Assembly (NCBI GenBank): GCA_009602725.1
Contig: WELB01000090.1
Coordinates: 150,944-161,043 of the forward strand
Origin: Spirogloea muscicola
Lineage: Eukaryota > Streptophyta > Zygnematophyceae > Spirogloeales > Spirogloeaceae
Length of the DNA stretch: 10,100 nucleotides
Direction of reading: 5' to 3'
Shown: positions 1 through 8,099 of the stretch, in pieces
How positions within the stretch are numbered: the first letter of the stretch is position 1
Layout: every line of letters begins with the position of its first letter
Translations under genes and position numbers: made by a program
Notes under the pieces: generated by a model
The model's database searches: none
What the model saw: only the letters and a program-made list of their open reading frames with translations
What the model was told of the DNA's origin: nothing

Positions 1-17
1 CCCGCGGCGAGGGCGCC
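1..17 (+). promoter_or_regulatory. 5' leader and start context of the NHX gene
   Basis: Only 17 bases precede the start codon, so no promoter is visible. The ATG at 18 sits in the context GCGCCATGG, with G at +4, which is a good eukaryotic start context. The surroundings are strongly GC-rich, like the 5' end of the second gene at the other edge of the window. An upstream in-frame start outside the window cannot be excluded, but a short hydrophilic stretch before the first membrane segment is normal for the family. Confidence 0.5.
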
Positions 18-3000
18 ATGGCCGCCGTCAGCGGCCCGCTGCGGCGAGCGCTGCTGCAGCTGGCGGACGCCGCCAATGGCACGGCAGCCGGCAACGGCAC
101 GGGCGGCAATGGCACGGCGGACGCGCCGGTGCCGCCGCCGAGCTCGGCGAAGGAGGAGGTGCAGGCGAGCCTGTCCATCCTGCTGCAGCTCGGCATGCTG
201 GGTGCCGCCTTCGTCGTCGGCCACGTCCTGCGCCGCCGCAAGTTCTACTACGTCCACGAGGCCTCCGTCGCCCTCATCCTCGGTCAGCCGTCGCCGCCGC
301 TGCCGCTGGCAACTCTGCGGCCTGTGACGATGGCAACCCTCGTCCTCGACTGCCATGCCTAAATCAGCTGAGAAGAAGCACGAGAAGCTTACGCTACAGA
401 CTTACACTGTGGGCTTCACACTTCTTCTGCGGCCTAAGGTGCTGCATGTATTGAGTATTGAGCGAGGTACAATTGTGTCGTGGCGGCTTCCCAGGTTTCA
501 TTGCGGGCGCGGTGGCTACTGTGCTCAACAAGGAGGAAAGCTTCAGGTACCAGCGAAGCGCCTCGCTCAGCTGCCTGAGCACAGACACAAGCGGCAGCTC
601 TTATGGCCTGCACCCCCAGCCCATCATGTTCAGCAGCGAATGCTTGCCCGTCTCTGGCGTGACACTGTCGGCCGGGCCTTATGGTCCTCATTTCTCAGCA
701 GCTCATTAGAAGACCTCCTGCGATTAACATTGCATATCGCATTAGCCTAGTATGATGAATGCAGTTGCACAAGTTGCCTGCACACCACCTCCCACAAAGG
801 ACTGCGATGCTGGGCTGAGATGCCACTGTTGCTGCTGCATCTGTTGACTTTGCAGCAAGTACCTCAACTTCAAGGAGGACTTCTTCATCCTCTTTCTGCT
901 ACCCCCGATCATATAATATCCTCTTAAGCAGCTCAAATCCTCTGTAGTCAGGTGGCTTTTGTCAGTAATTGTCAGGAGTCGTACGACCAATGGCGATTGC
1001 AGTAGGTTAAGGGTCCGGTGATTGCTGTGCAGCATTTGGAGACGCCGGTTGACTTAGGAGCACGAGGGCTAGGGGCAAGTCAAGGCACTCCAGTTGAAAG
1101 TCTGTTTTATCAGCAGTCAATGTTGCAGTCACTGCTAGTCAGCTGACCAAGAGCAGCAGATAATCCTTTGAGCAAGCACAGCTACATATGTAGCTTGGGC
1201 ATGCAGCCAAGTTTCTTGGGTTGTCAGTCTACACTTGTTTCCTTGACTCCCCTGTGCCTCACCTGGTCAGGGTTCAGCTTACAGCCGGTAAGACTTTAGC
1301 CTGCAATCTGTTCCATTGTTGCTAGATTCTTATAGCTTCAAGCTTATGTCCATCATGGCTGGTGCAGTAGCACGATGATCTGTTCTTTGGGTTCAGCAAT
1401 AGGGGCGTTAGGAGGTGCTCTTTCCTTGTGCCCGGTGCTTGGCTCAAGATGTGATAACTTCTCATAAGGAGCTTTGTGGTTTACAAGTGCGCAGAAGCCT
1501 TTCTTCTCCAACTTTGGTGCAATTTGTATTTTTGCCATAGCTGGGACTTTTGTTGCGTCAATCGTTACAGGGATCCTCATGTGAGCTTTTTGAATCGATC
1601 AGGTCGCAGTGGGTCAATAAGTCCCTTGTATCTGCCTCCTGCACCATGGAGCACCTACAATATGGGGTATACCAGCAGTTGGGCTGCTCATATGTATGTA
1701 CCGAGCACTGGAAGGACAAGTGGAAGGTGGTAGGAAGGAATATTTACAACACTGCTTCCTTGCAATGGTGGCAGCTACCTGGCTGGCCTGTTCTTCCTCG
1801 TCTACAGACTGACATTCCTTGAGAGCATGATCTTTGGGTCACTTATCTCGGCCACCGACCCAGTCTCTGTGCTGGCAATCTTCCAGGTTTGTCATTGCCC
1901 ATGGTGGAGCAGGACGAAAATTGTGTGCATACTGTCATCAGCACAATCACTATGCATCATTTGGATAGCAAGAAGGATAACCTGGCAGCCCGTGCCTCTG
2001 GTTACTGGTCGCGGTCAGATGCGAGCAGAACTCAAGCAGCCTTCCTGTCAATAACACCATGCAGGAGCTGGGAGCGGACTCCAACTTATACGCGCTGGTC
2101 TTTGGGGAGTCTGTCCTTAATGATGCGGTATGCACATTGTGTTGTGGCGTGGGTGTGCCCCTCATTAGTCTAGTACATGTGACTATGTTTGTAGTATGTA
2201 GTAAGCTCTAGTGATCTTCCCACTTCTACTACTCTCCAGTGCTTAAGAGAGCTTCCGGATTACAACAGTCACAGCTTGTATGTAACTAGCTGAGCGTGAA
2301 CAGATTGACTGCTTGGCACTCCTGCAACTTGGTACACTCCTGCAAGTTTGTGGTGCAAGCCTTGCGTTGAATCAGCAATTTGTGCCTTTGTCTAACTTGC
2401 CAGCCCCTGTCTTTGCGGTTGTATCTGTATGTTGCAGGTTGCGATAGTCTTGTACAGGTAGTCTTATCCACTGAGTTTCGGCTGAGTCTTATGTAGCACG
2501 GGGAGCTCAGCATTATGGCATCTGCCTGCTCAATTCAAATTGTAGTCTGGTAGCACGTTTTGTATACATGGCTTCCGCTGTGCACACTACGTGGCAGTAT
2601 CACCAATGCCTGGGGCTGTACTGGCGCTGCCCTGAAAGGGTTATCTGCGTGTACACAACGGCTGCCTCACTCGCAGAACGCTCGTGTCAGCATACAAGTC
2701 CCAATTGGACCAGACTTTGACGGGAGCTGTGTGGTTCTTTGTTGAGAATTTTGTAGGCTCACTTGGCATAGGTGAGGGCTCTCTACAGCCCACTTCTGCA
2801 CGCCAGCCGCGCCATACTTCAGTCTGGCGCAAATTGTTATGCATGCTTGAAGGAGGCTTGCTTGGAATGAGTGGCTTATGCTCATTCCACCTTGCCTGTC
2901 CTCATTGGCTGTGCAGGGGTGTCAGTGGCTCTGTTGTGTGCTCTGATATCCTTTCAGATTTGCCATTGATCTGCTTGAAGTGCACTATGTGTCTCCTTTG

Positions 3001-6000
3001 GCATGAGAGTCCAGCACTATGTTCTCTACTATGTTGTCTTTAGTGTCTGCCAGCATTTGTGATGAAGTATAATGTCCTTGACACAAGCCCACCTTTTCAA
3101 GTATGCGGGATTGTCTGTGTACAAGTGAGTTTTTTCCCTTTGCAGTAGCTTCTGCGCTCTGGATAAGAGTTGATGTTTATCAGCCTTTGAAAGTCTGCAT
3201 TGGTATAGCTGTTTTCTCATGCTGCATTTGATAAGCCCTTCCTTGTTCCGCACTCATCACATACTTGTTGCTCCTCAGCCTGCAGAACCTGGAGGCTTGT
3301 CTGATTGTTCTGTTCCCATATATCGCGTGAGCTCTTCATTCCTGCTACTTCCATGTCCTTGATTGGTCAGAAACATAACAGCATTTAGAACTCTACATCT
3401 CTGCTGTACCGTACCACGCTATATCCTCCTTGTGATGCATACGGCGACATTGTGCCATATCGCACCTCAAGATGTTGAGCAGGAAGGAGCACTAGTCGCA
3501 CCTCTTGTCACCAAGTGGTTGTTTGAACATACAAGGCCCCTGACGTTGCAGATACATGCTGGCCGAGAGCTTTGGCTTAACTGGCATTGTGGCTATCTTA
3601 TTCTGCGGAATAGTAAGCTTTCTACTCCCAGTACAGCAGACCTTTGTGAAAGAGACAATTGTCACAGTATCTACTGTGATGAAAGATTAGCCAGCTAAAG
3701 ATCAGCCAGCTGACATAGCCAACAATCTTTGATTGTTGTCAGCAATGCCCTCAGCCTGATGTTGCACCTTTGCCTGATGTTGCACCCTTGCTTGGTTCTT
3801 GCAGTTGATGAAGCACTACACATATCCCAACCTCTCAGGTGCAGCTCAGGTGTTAGCTGCTGGCTTCTTTCAGCTGGTGGCTTCACTAGCTGAAACATTT
3901 GTGTAAGCCTCTCAGCGTTGATACTCTTCACTGCAAAAATCAGGCCAGCAAAGCACACTGCTTGTTTCGGTCTCTATCCGAGATTGCAGCAGCCTTTCCA
4001 AACTGCAGTAGTAAATCGGTGGGTCCAAGCTAGTCTCCGCAATCAACATCGATGCAGAGGCCTTCTTTCCTTCCAAATTCCTCCTGCCAGCGCCTCTGTC
4101 TGACATTATGGAGTTGCCAATGTAGCTTCATCTACATGGGTGTGTCGATTGTTTCAGAGGAGCTGAGCTGGTCTCATGTGGGGTTCATCCTCTTTTCGAT
4201 AGTATCCGTCCTTGTCGTGACATTGTACACAGAGCTAAAGATTGTTCGGCTTGCTCCCATTGTCAAATTTGGCCCACCGATAGCTACTTGGGCCACTCAA
4301 GCCGTCATTGCCTTCTCCATCCTTCTTACCTCACTGCCAATTGCCAACTCTTAGCTGTCTATGTGCTGCATATTTGTTTCTGTTTGGCTCATTTAACCGT
4401 CGCTGTCAGCCTTGACTATACTCGACTATTCAACCAGGTGTCCATGGGCCTGGCAAGGTGAGTGCAGAATCTGCATGATGCCGTCCACTTACACGCATTG
4501 AGATACGTGATTTGAGTGCAAGAGGTGCAAGCGACCAAGTATAGACTGGGAGGTGTGCCTCAATAGCACAGCTATGGACAACAGCAGCTAACATGTTTGG
4601 CACACGCTGCAGATTTGCAAATGTGTATCCTTGTACGGTAGTGATCAACTACTTGCGGCCTCCGTCGAAGCAGATACCCGAAAACCACAAGAAGGCCCTA
4701 GTCTTCAGTGGTAAAATTGCCTCCTAAAGTCGCCAGCTATGACATTTGCTGGCCCGCTTGCTCCTAAGATATTATGGGCGTTGTTGCAGGACTTCTAAGT
4801 TGCACAGACATGTGATCACGACAAATCATTATCTGTACTGATCATCTTGCACATTATCTGTCCTGATCATCTTGCATGCTTGACTCTGATAAGACGGCAA
4901 TGCATATACAATCTTGTTCAGCATCTACTCCTCCTGCTCCTCCTGCTACTCTTTCAAATTCTTATGGATCTCTGATGGAAGACCTGATTCTGCCGCAGGC
5001 TTGCGAGGGGCCATGGCATTCTCACTGGCCCTCAATGCAAAGAGTGACCTCACCAAACCTGGTGATGAAGAAGGGGAGACGGGCTTAGTCATCGTGACAT
5101 CAACAACTGCAATAGTAGTAGTGACGGTGTGTACAACGATGCCAAACTTTTCCATACACTGGGGTGCTCTGATGAATTATTGATGCCAAGATTCCCAAAG
5201 AGAACTTGCTTGAAACCTGGGCGTGCAATCTTGTACGGTCACTCACTTGGCCACTGGAAGCATGCGGACTGGATCAAACCTTTATGGATGAAGATCTTGT
5301 GTGCAGGTTTTGGTGATTGGTGGGTCAATTGCTACTCTGCTCGAGAGACTTGAGCTTGTGGGCACCTCTGAGTCGCTTGATCAAGCAGTGAGCACCAAGC
5401 ATGCTTGTCAGGAAGGCTTAGAAGCTGCGGCGTGAGCTTTGCTTTAATGTCTACCTCTAAACGCTAGTCTCGTCTGCTAGTCACCAGTGACCCGTATGGT
5501 TGCTAGGTGAGATGTGTTGCTGCCACACACAGGTTGACAGGCTCATTCAGCAATCTGCGCAGACTTCTCGGGACGAGATGCAGCATCTCAAGAGTCCAGC
5601 TCTAGACTCAGAGACAGATGAGGACGATGGCACAATGGATCCCTTGCGGACACGCCTCAAAAAGTTCCAGCAGAGGTGCAGTTGACCTTTGACAAGGACA
5701 TCATATCTTAGCATAGTGGGATTGATTCCTAATACTAAAGTATCGCCAGAATTATAGCGGTGCTTTGGGATTGGGTATTGGGTATTGGGTGATGCTTTGA
5801 TATTTTTAGTCCAGCTTTGCATCTGCCCAAGTGTCCATTGGTGGTATACCAGCGAGTTTGTGATTTATTTGCAATGTTACTTGCCTCTTGCTTCTTGCCT
5901 CTTGCTCTTGCAGTGCGACCTTCTCAGAGCTCGACAAGAAGTACATCCGTCCCTTCTTCACAGGCCAGAGTGAAGTTAGCGACCAGCAGCTGGAGGTCAG

Positions 6001-6380
6001 GCTCAACGGTGAGCAAAACATGCTGACTGCCACTGAGTTCCTCAGAGGCTCTAGTCAGCAGATCATCAAGGTCTTACATTACTGAAATTGCTAAGGGTTG
6101 ACATGTATTTAAGTAAATTAATAATACACACACAGAAATTACATCCATGGTTTTCTTGTCCTTTGGTTGTTGTGAAGGGGGCAACATTAAGGCAGATCAT
6201 CCCAGCCCGGGGAGAGGTCCGAAGAGGGGGCCGAGGAGATCACTGCAGCCAGATGAGCAGCTCAGCAGGCAGGGGTCTTATATGTCGCCGTCCGAGGACA
6301 GCCCTCCAAGCTCACCTAAAGGGCAGCCGTCGCTGCCGCCGCCACCACTGCCCCCCCTTGCCCTGCGGCCTCCTGGCTGA
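18..6380 (+). CDS. NHX6: Endosomal-type Na+(K+)/H+ antiporter (NHX5/NHX6, NHE6/7/9 class), 22 exons
   Basis: Exons: 18..282, 495..546, 856..915, 1263..1287, 1495..1580, 1775..1886, 2065..2127, 2438..2457, 2677..2771, 2917..2945, 3093..3124, 3279..3326, 3552..3612, 3805..3902, 4126..4201, 4438..4457, 4613..4710, 4999..5126, 5307..5387, 5533..5675, 5914..6008, 6178..6380. All phases agree; total 629 residues. Seen: first membrane helix about 52-70, then [12 protein letters not shown] (71-82); amiloride-region [10 protein letters not shown] (115-124); SATDPV with D191; GESVLNDA with N219/D220, the acidic centre of electroneutral CPA1 exchangers; KHYTY (319-323); SLAETFVFIYMG (343-354); R381 before [19 protein letters not shown] (413-425); TAIVVVTV. 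After about 470 comes a cytosolic tail with an acidic patch (DSETDEDD, 508-515), [14 protein letters not shown] (533-546) and a proline-rich end. The family swaps luminal H+ for Na+ or K+ across Golgi/trans-Golgi/prevacuolar membranes; assignment to the endosomal rather than vacuolar or plasma-membrane class rests on motif resemblance to plant NHX5/6 recalled from memory. Whether it is the NHX5 or NHX6 orthologue is undecidable. Least sure: acceptor of exon 22 (6136 is an in-frame alternative). Confidence 0.95.
916..1262 (+). other. U12-type AT-AC intron (intron 3 of the NHX gene)
   Basis: The intron begins ATATCCTCTT (minor-spliceosome donor consensus ATATCCTTT, one mismatch). It ends CCTCAC, with the branch-site element TTTCCTTGAC at 1238..1247, whose branch A at 1246 lies 16 nt from the 3' end. 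There is no GT-AG alternative: reading on from exon 3 meets an in-frame TAA at 914..916. Removing exactly 916..1262 joins TA|C into tyrosine and restores LLPPIIYWSGFSL, collinear with the family. Confidence 0.95.
1263..1287 (+). other. Micro-exon 4 of the NHX gene (25 nt)
   Basis: This exon encodes the last base of Y126 and then WSGFSLQP (127-134). It is bounded upstream by the AC of a U12 intron and downstream by a GTAAGA donor. Its residues bridge LLPPII and [10 protein letters not shown] in exon 5, as in plant NHX5/6. It is defined on one side by the minor and on the other by the major spliceosome. Confidence 0.93.
2438..2457 (+). other. Micro-exon 8 of the NHX gene (20 nt)
   Basis: The exon lies between a TTGCAG acceptor and a GTAGTC donor. 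It encodes VAIVLY plus two bases of R228, directly continuing GESVLNDA of exon 7 into the conserved NDAVAIVL core. Skipping it would shift the frame within the ion-binding helix. Confidence 0.92.
2917..2945 (+). other. Short exon 10 of the NHX gene (29 nt)
   Basis: The exon follows a GTGCAG acceptor and ends in CTG just before the ATATCCTTTC donor of the second AT-AC intron. It encodes VSVALLCAL (261-269), part of a membrane helix that continues as LFKYAGL in exon 11 with no gap against plant NHX5/6. Confidence 0.92.
2946..3092 (+). other. U12-type AT-AC intron (intron 10 of the NHX gene)
   Basis: The donor is ATATCCTTTC, a perfect match to the U12 AT-AC consensus. The branch element is TGTCCTTGAC (3073..3082, with the branch A at 3081), 11 nt before the final AC at 3091-3092. 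Splicing joins codons CTG and CTT in phase 0, giving ALLCALLFKYAGL. At 147 nt it is one of the shorter introns of the gene. Confidence 0.95.
3754..3789 (+). repeat. 18-bp direct tandem duplication, two copies
   Basis: GCCTGATGTTGCACCTTT at 3754..3771 is followed directly by a copy at 3772..3789 that differs at one position (CCCTT against CCTTT). It lies in intron 13, a few bases before the polypyrimidine-rich acceptor region of exon 14. Confidence 0.85.
4202..4437 (+). other. Probable U12-type GT-AG intron (intron 15 of the NHX gene)
   Basis: The intron boundaries are well fixed: it joins LFSI to VSMGLA and R381, restoring the family sequence. The donor is GTATCCGTCC, close to the U12 GT-AG consensus GTATCCTTT and unlike the GTRAG donors of the other introns. 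The element GCCTTGAC at 4409..4416 resembles the U12 branch site (consensus TCCTTRAC). Its branch A at 4415 is 22 nt from the terminal AG, a little farther than usual, so the class is less certain than for the two AT-AC introns. Confidence 0.65.
4438..4457 (+). other. Micro-exon 16 of the NHX gene (20 nt)
   Basis: The exon encodes VSMGLA plus two bases of R381 and is followed by a strong GTGAGTG donor. Together with exon 17 it makes [11 protein letters not shown], matching the conserved arginine helix of plant NHX proteins. It is invisible to ORF searches because intron 15 reads open to a TAG at 4352..4354. Confidence 0.88.
4827..4876 (+). repeat. 25-bp tandem duplication, two copies (24/25 identical)
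   Basis: The unit at 4827..4851 begins CATTATCTGTACTGATCATC. It is repeated immediately at 4852..4876 with one A-to-C change. It lies in intron 17 of the NHX gene, away from the splice sites. It looks like a recent slippage or replication duplication. Confidence 0.9.
5770..5790 (+). repeat. Three tandem ATTGGGT heptamers
   Basis: ATTGGGT is repeated three times without interruption in intron 20. The unit differs from the plant-type telomere repeat (TTTAGGG), so it is read as a simple-sequence microsatellite. Confidence 0.85.
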
Positions 6381-6471
6381 TGGTTGTCACATGCCTTGTG
6401 CCTACTCTGGCTTGGGCATCTCTGCTTCACCCGCCTAGACCACCCACACAATCTCCTCCTTCCTGGCGTTG

Positions 6472-6476
6472 TGTAA
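6472..6476 (+). terminator. Candidate poly(A) signal TGTAA of the NHX gene
   Basis: TGTAA lies 92 nt after the TGA stop of the antiporter gene. TGTAA is the usual near-upstream poly(A) element in chlorophyte green algae. A 5-mer occurs often by chance, so this is a positional suggestion only. Confidence 0.35.
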
Positions 6477-7411
6477 GATGCAATATGGGCAAGGTGGTCA
6501 AGTGTGTCATCATGAGCGCGGCATTCTTCACCTAGTCTTCTTTACATTCAAAGTATTGTTCAGTCTGGTACACACCGTGCAAGTGAGAGTACTGTAGCTT
6601 ACTCATGACCGTGATTAGTAGGACAATGCCAATTATGCGCACATCACATTGATGGCAGGCCAACTCTAGCAAACAGATGTGCAGTGTTTTATAACAAGCA
6701 CCTTGTGGACATGTCGATGAGGTGGGGCAGAACTTAAACTGGGATGCGCTTGTCATGCACAAAATGGCCGATGCTGCAACTTGCTTTGATATTGCTCAGA
6801 AATCAATGTCTCGGCCATGCCTATGCAACTGCGACTGACAGTAGAGACAAAGTTATGCAAGCTACGTGATGCTGAGTCTCAGTTTCATGCAGAGCGCTTC
6901 CTGTCTTCTTAAGATGCCCCCATATGTATTCTCATCTCCTTCAGTGTAGAACCTGCTGGCCTTGCTTTTCTGATCTCAGCAGTCTGCGCACACTTCTTCC
7001 AAAGAAGACGAGCTCTTACAAAATGACAAGGTCCGAAGGGGCCAGTAAGCGTTAACATACACAGCTGTGCAAGTACCACGAAGGCTGATCACTTAGTCCC
7101 TAGTAAGCAGCCGCTTGTCACCAAGCCCAAAAGCAGTCCCCTTGACGATAGCCAGAGGCGGCAGCTAGAGCACGGCCTCTTCCGAAGACTTTGAGTCAAT
7201 TCTGAGCAGAGGCTGTCAACGTGCAAGAGCCCATTTTCCATTGAGTTTGTCGCTCAAACAGACTACGGTGGAACATACTTCCAGTTATGAAGCAGAAGTC
7301 GAAGATGCAAGATCAATGGTGTGTACAGAAGGCAAGTCATTGAATCTCATCACATACTGAGTTTGTCTCAGATCGACTACTGTCACCCCCAGGCTTCATG
7401 AGCCCCTCGTA

Positions 7412-7430
7412 GATGCCACCATGTGGCATC
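7412..7430. repeat. 8-bp perfect inverted repeat with 3-nt loop
   Basis: GATGCCAC (7412..7419) and GTGGCATC (7423..7430) are exact reverse complements around CAT. In RNA this would form a tight hairpin. It lies in the convergent intergenic region; no T-run follows it and no function is assigned. Confidence 0.6.
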
Positions 7431-7816
7431 AACATCAGCTCCAGCTGCCTATCATGGGTCAGGAGGGAGAATGAATGAGCCTGAAACCTCTAGACCGCAT
7501 CAAAGAAGGAAATAGAACATCTTTTTCCGCAGATACCAAGACATGGACTTGCCAGAACTCCATAACAGCTTGCGATTAATCTGCGGGCTCTTGGTTAATG
7601 TAATTGATTCCAGTGCTAGTAAGCTCTGGTACTTAGGTATATGCATCTGGAAAAGCTTCCAATTGACATGAGCGAACATATCTGGAGAAGGTGTATCAGC
7701 AACTTTTGGCATCACTTCTGCTCTGCTCTTGAACCTCAGCCAATACACAAACTTCAGCCCGTCCAACATGGCTCCCACTCAGACAGCTCCTAAGGCCTCA
7801 CATCACAACACTGGAG

Positions 7817-7830
7817 GGCTTCATGAAGCC
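7817..7830. repeat. 14-bp perfect palindrome GGCTTCATGAAGCC
   Basis: The 14 bases equal their own reverse complement. A near copy lacking one A (GGCTTCATGAGCC) occurs around 7392..7404. Both sit between the two gene ends. Confidence 0.6.
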
Positions 7831-7922
7831 ACCCTTATGTCAAAGTGACGACGTCTGTCAAAGGTTAACCCTGCTGTGGTTGATCATGCCAAACTGTGCA
7901 AGAAGGTAAGAAACCTGTCAGC

Positions 7923-7927
7923 TTACA
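7923..7927 (-). terminator. Candidate poly(A) signal TGTAA of the PIG-F gene
   Basis: TTACA on the + strand reads TGTAA on the - strand, 173 nt beyond the TGA stop of the PIG-F-like gene. It is offered on position and the green-algal motif alone. Confidence 0.3.
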
Positions 7928-8099
7928 TGCTGAGTAAAATTTGACTTGAGACCAACACCGGGAGGTCAGCAGGGCAAGCTCTGCAGATGCCAGTAACAGC
8001 AATTCAGTGGGAATGATTTGAGCACCTCATTGCCAATGCCCTTGCTGCTGAAGCACCTTCACCTCTTCGGCCCGACCAGGAATACGTCCACTGGACTGC

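Larger units (their letters stand above)
6381..8099. other. Convergent intergenic region with no recognised gene
   Basis: About 1.7 kb separates the stop codons of two genes that point at each other, so both 3' UTRs must lie here. I found no exon chain with family resemblance on either strand. The open frames present (for example 7500..7778 on the - strand, 92 codons) have unremarkable composition and no recognisable motif. Candidate poly(A) signals and two short palindromes are listed separately. A non-coding RNA cannot be excluded. Confidence 0.7.

Noticed and set aside
916-990. Attempt to end exon 3 at an ordinary GT donor
   Set aside because: The frame hits TAA at 914..916 before any GT donor, and only the AT-AC splice recovers the conserved residues.
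4052-4354. 100-codon + strand open frame that looks like a hydrophobic protein
   Set aside because: Only 4126..4201 is coding (exon 15). The rest is intron 14 and read-through of intron 15 up to a TAG. The continuation VSMGLAR is supplied by exon 16.
5770-5790. Possible interstitial telomere repeat
   Set aside because: The unit ATTGGGT differs from known plant and algal telomere units, and there are only three copies.
7500-7778. 92-codon - strand open frame in the intergenic region
   Set aside because: No recognisable domain, no linked exons, and no start or splice context that distinguishes it from chance. It could at most lie in the PIG-F 3' region.
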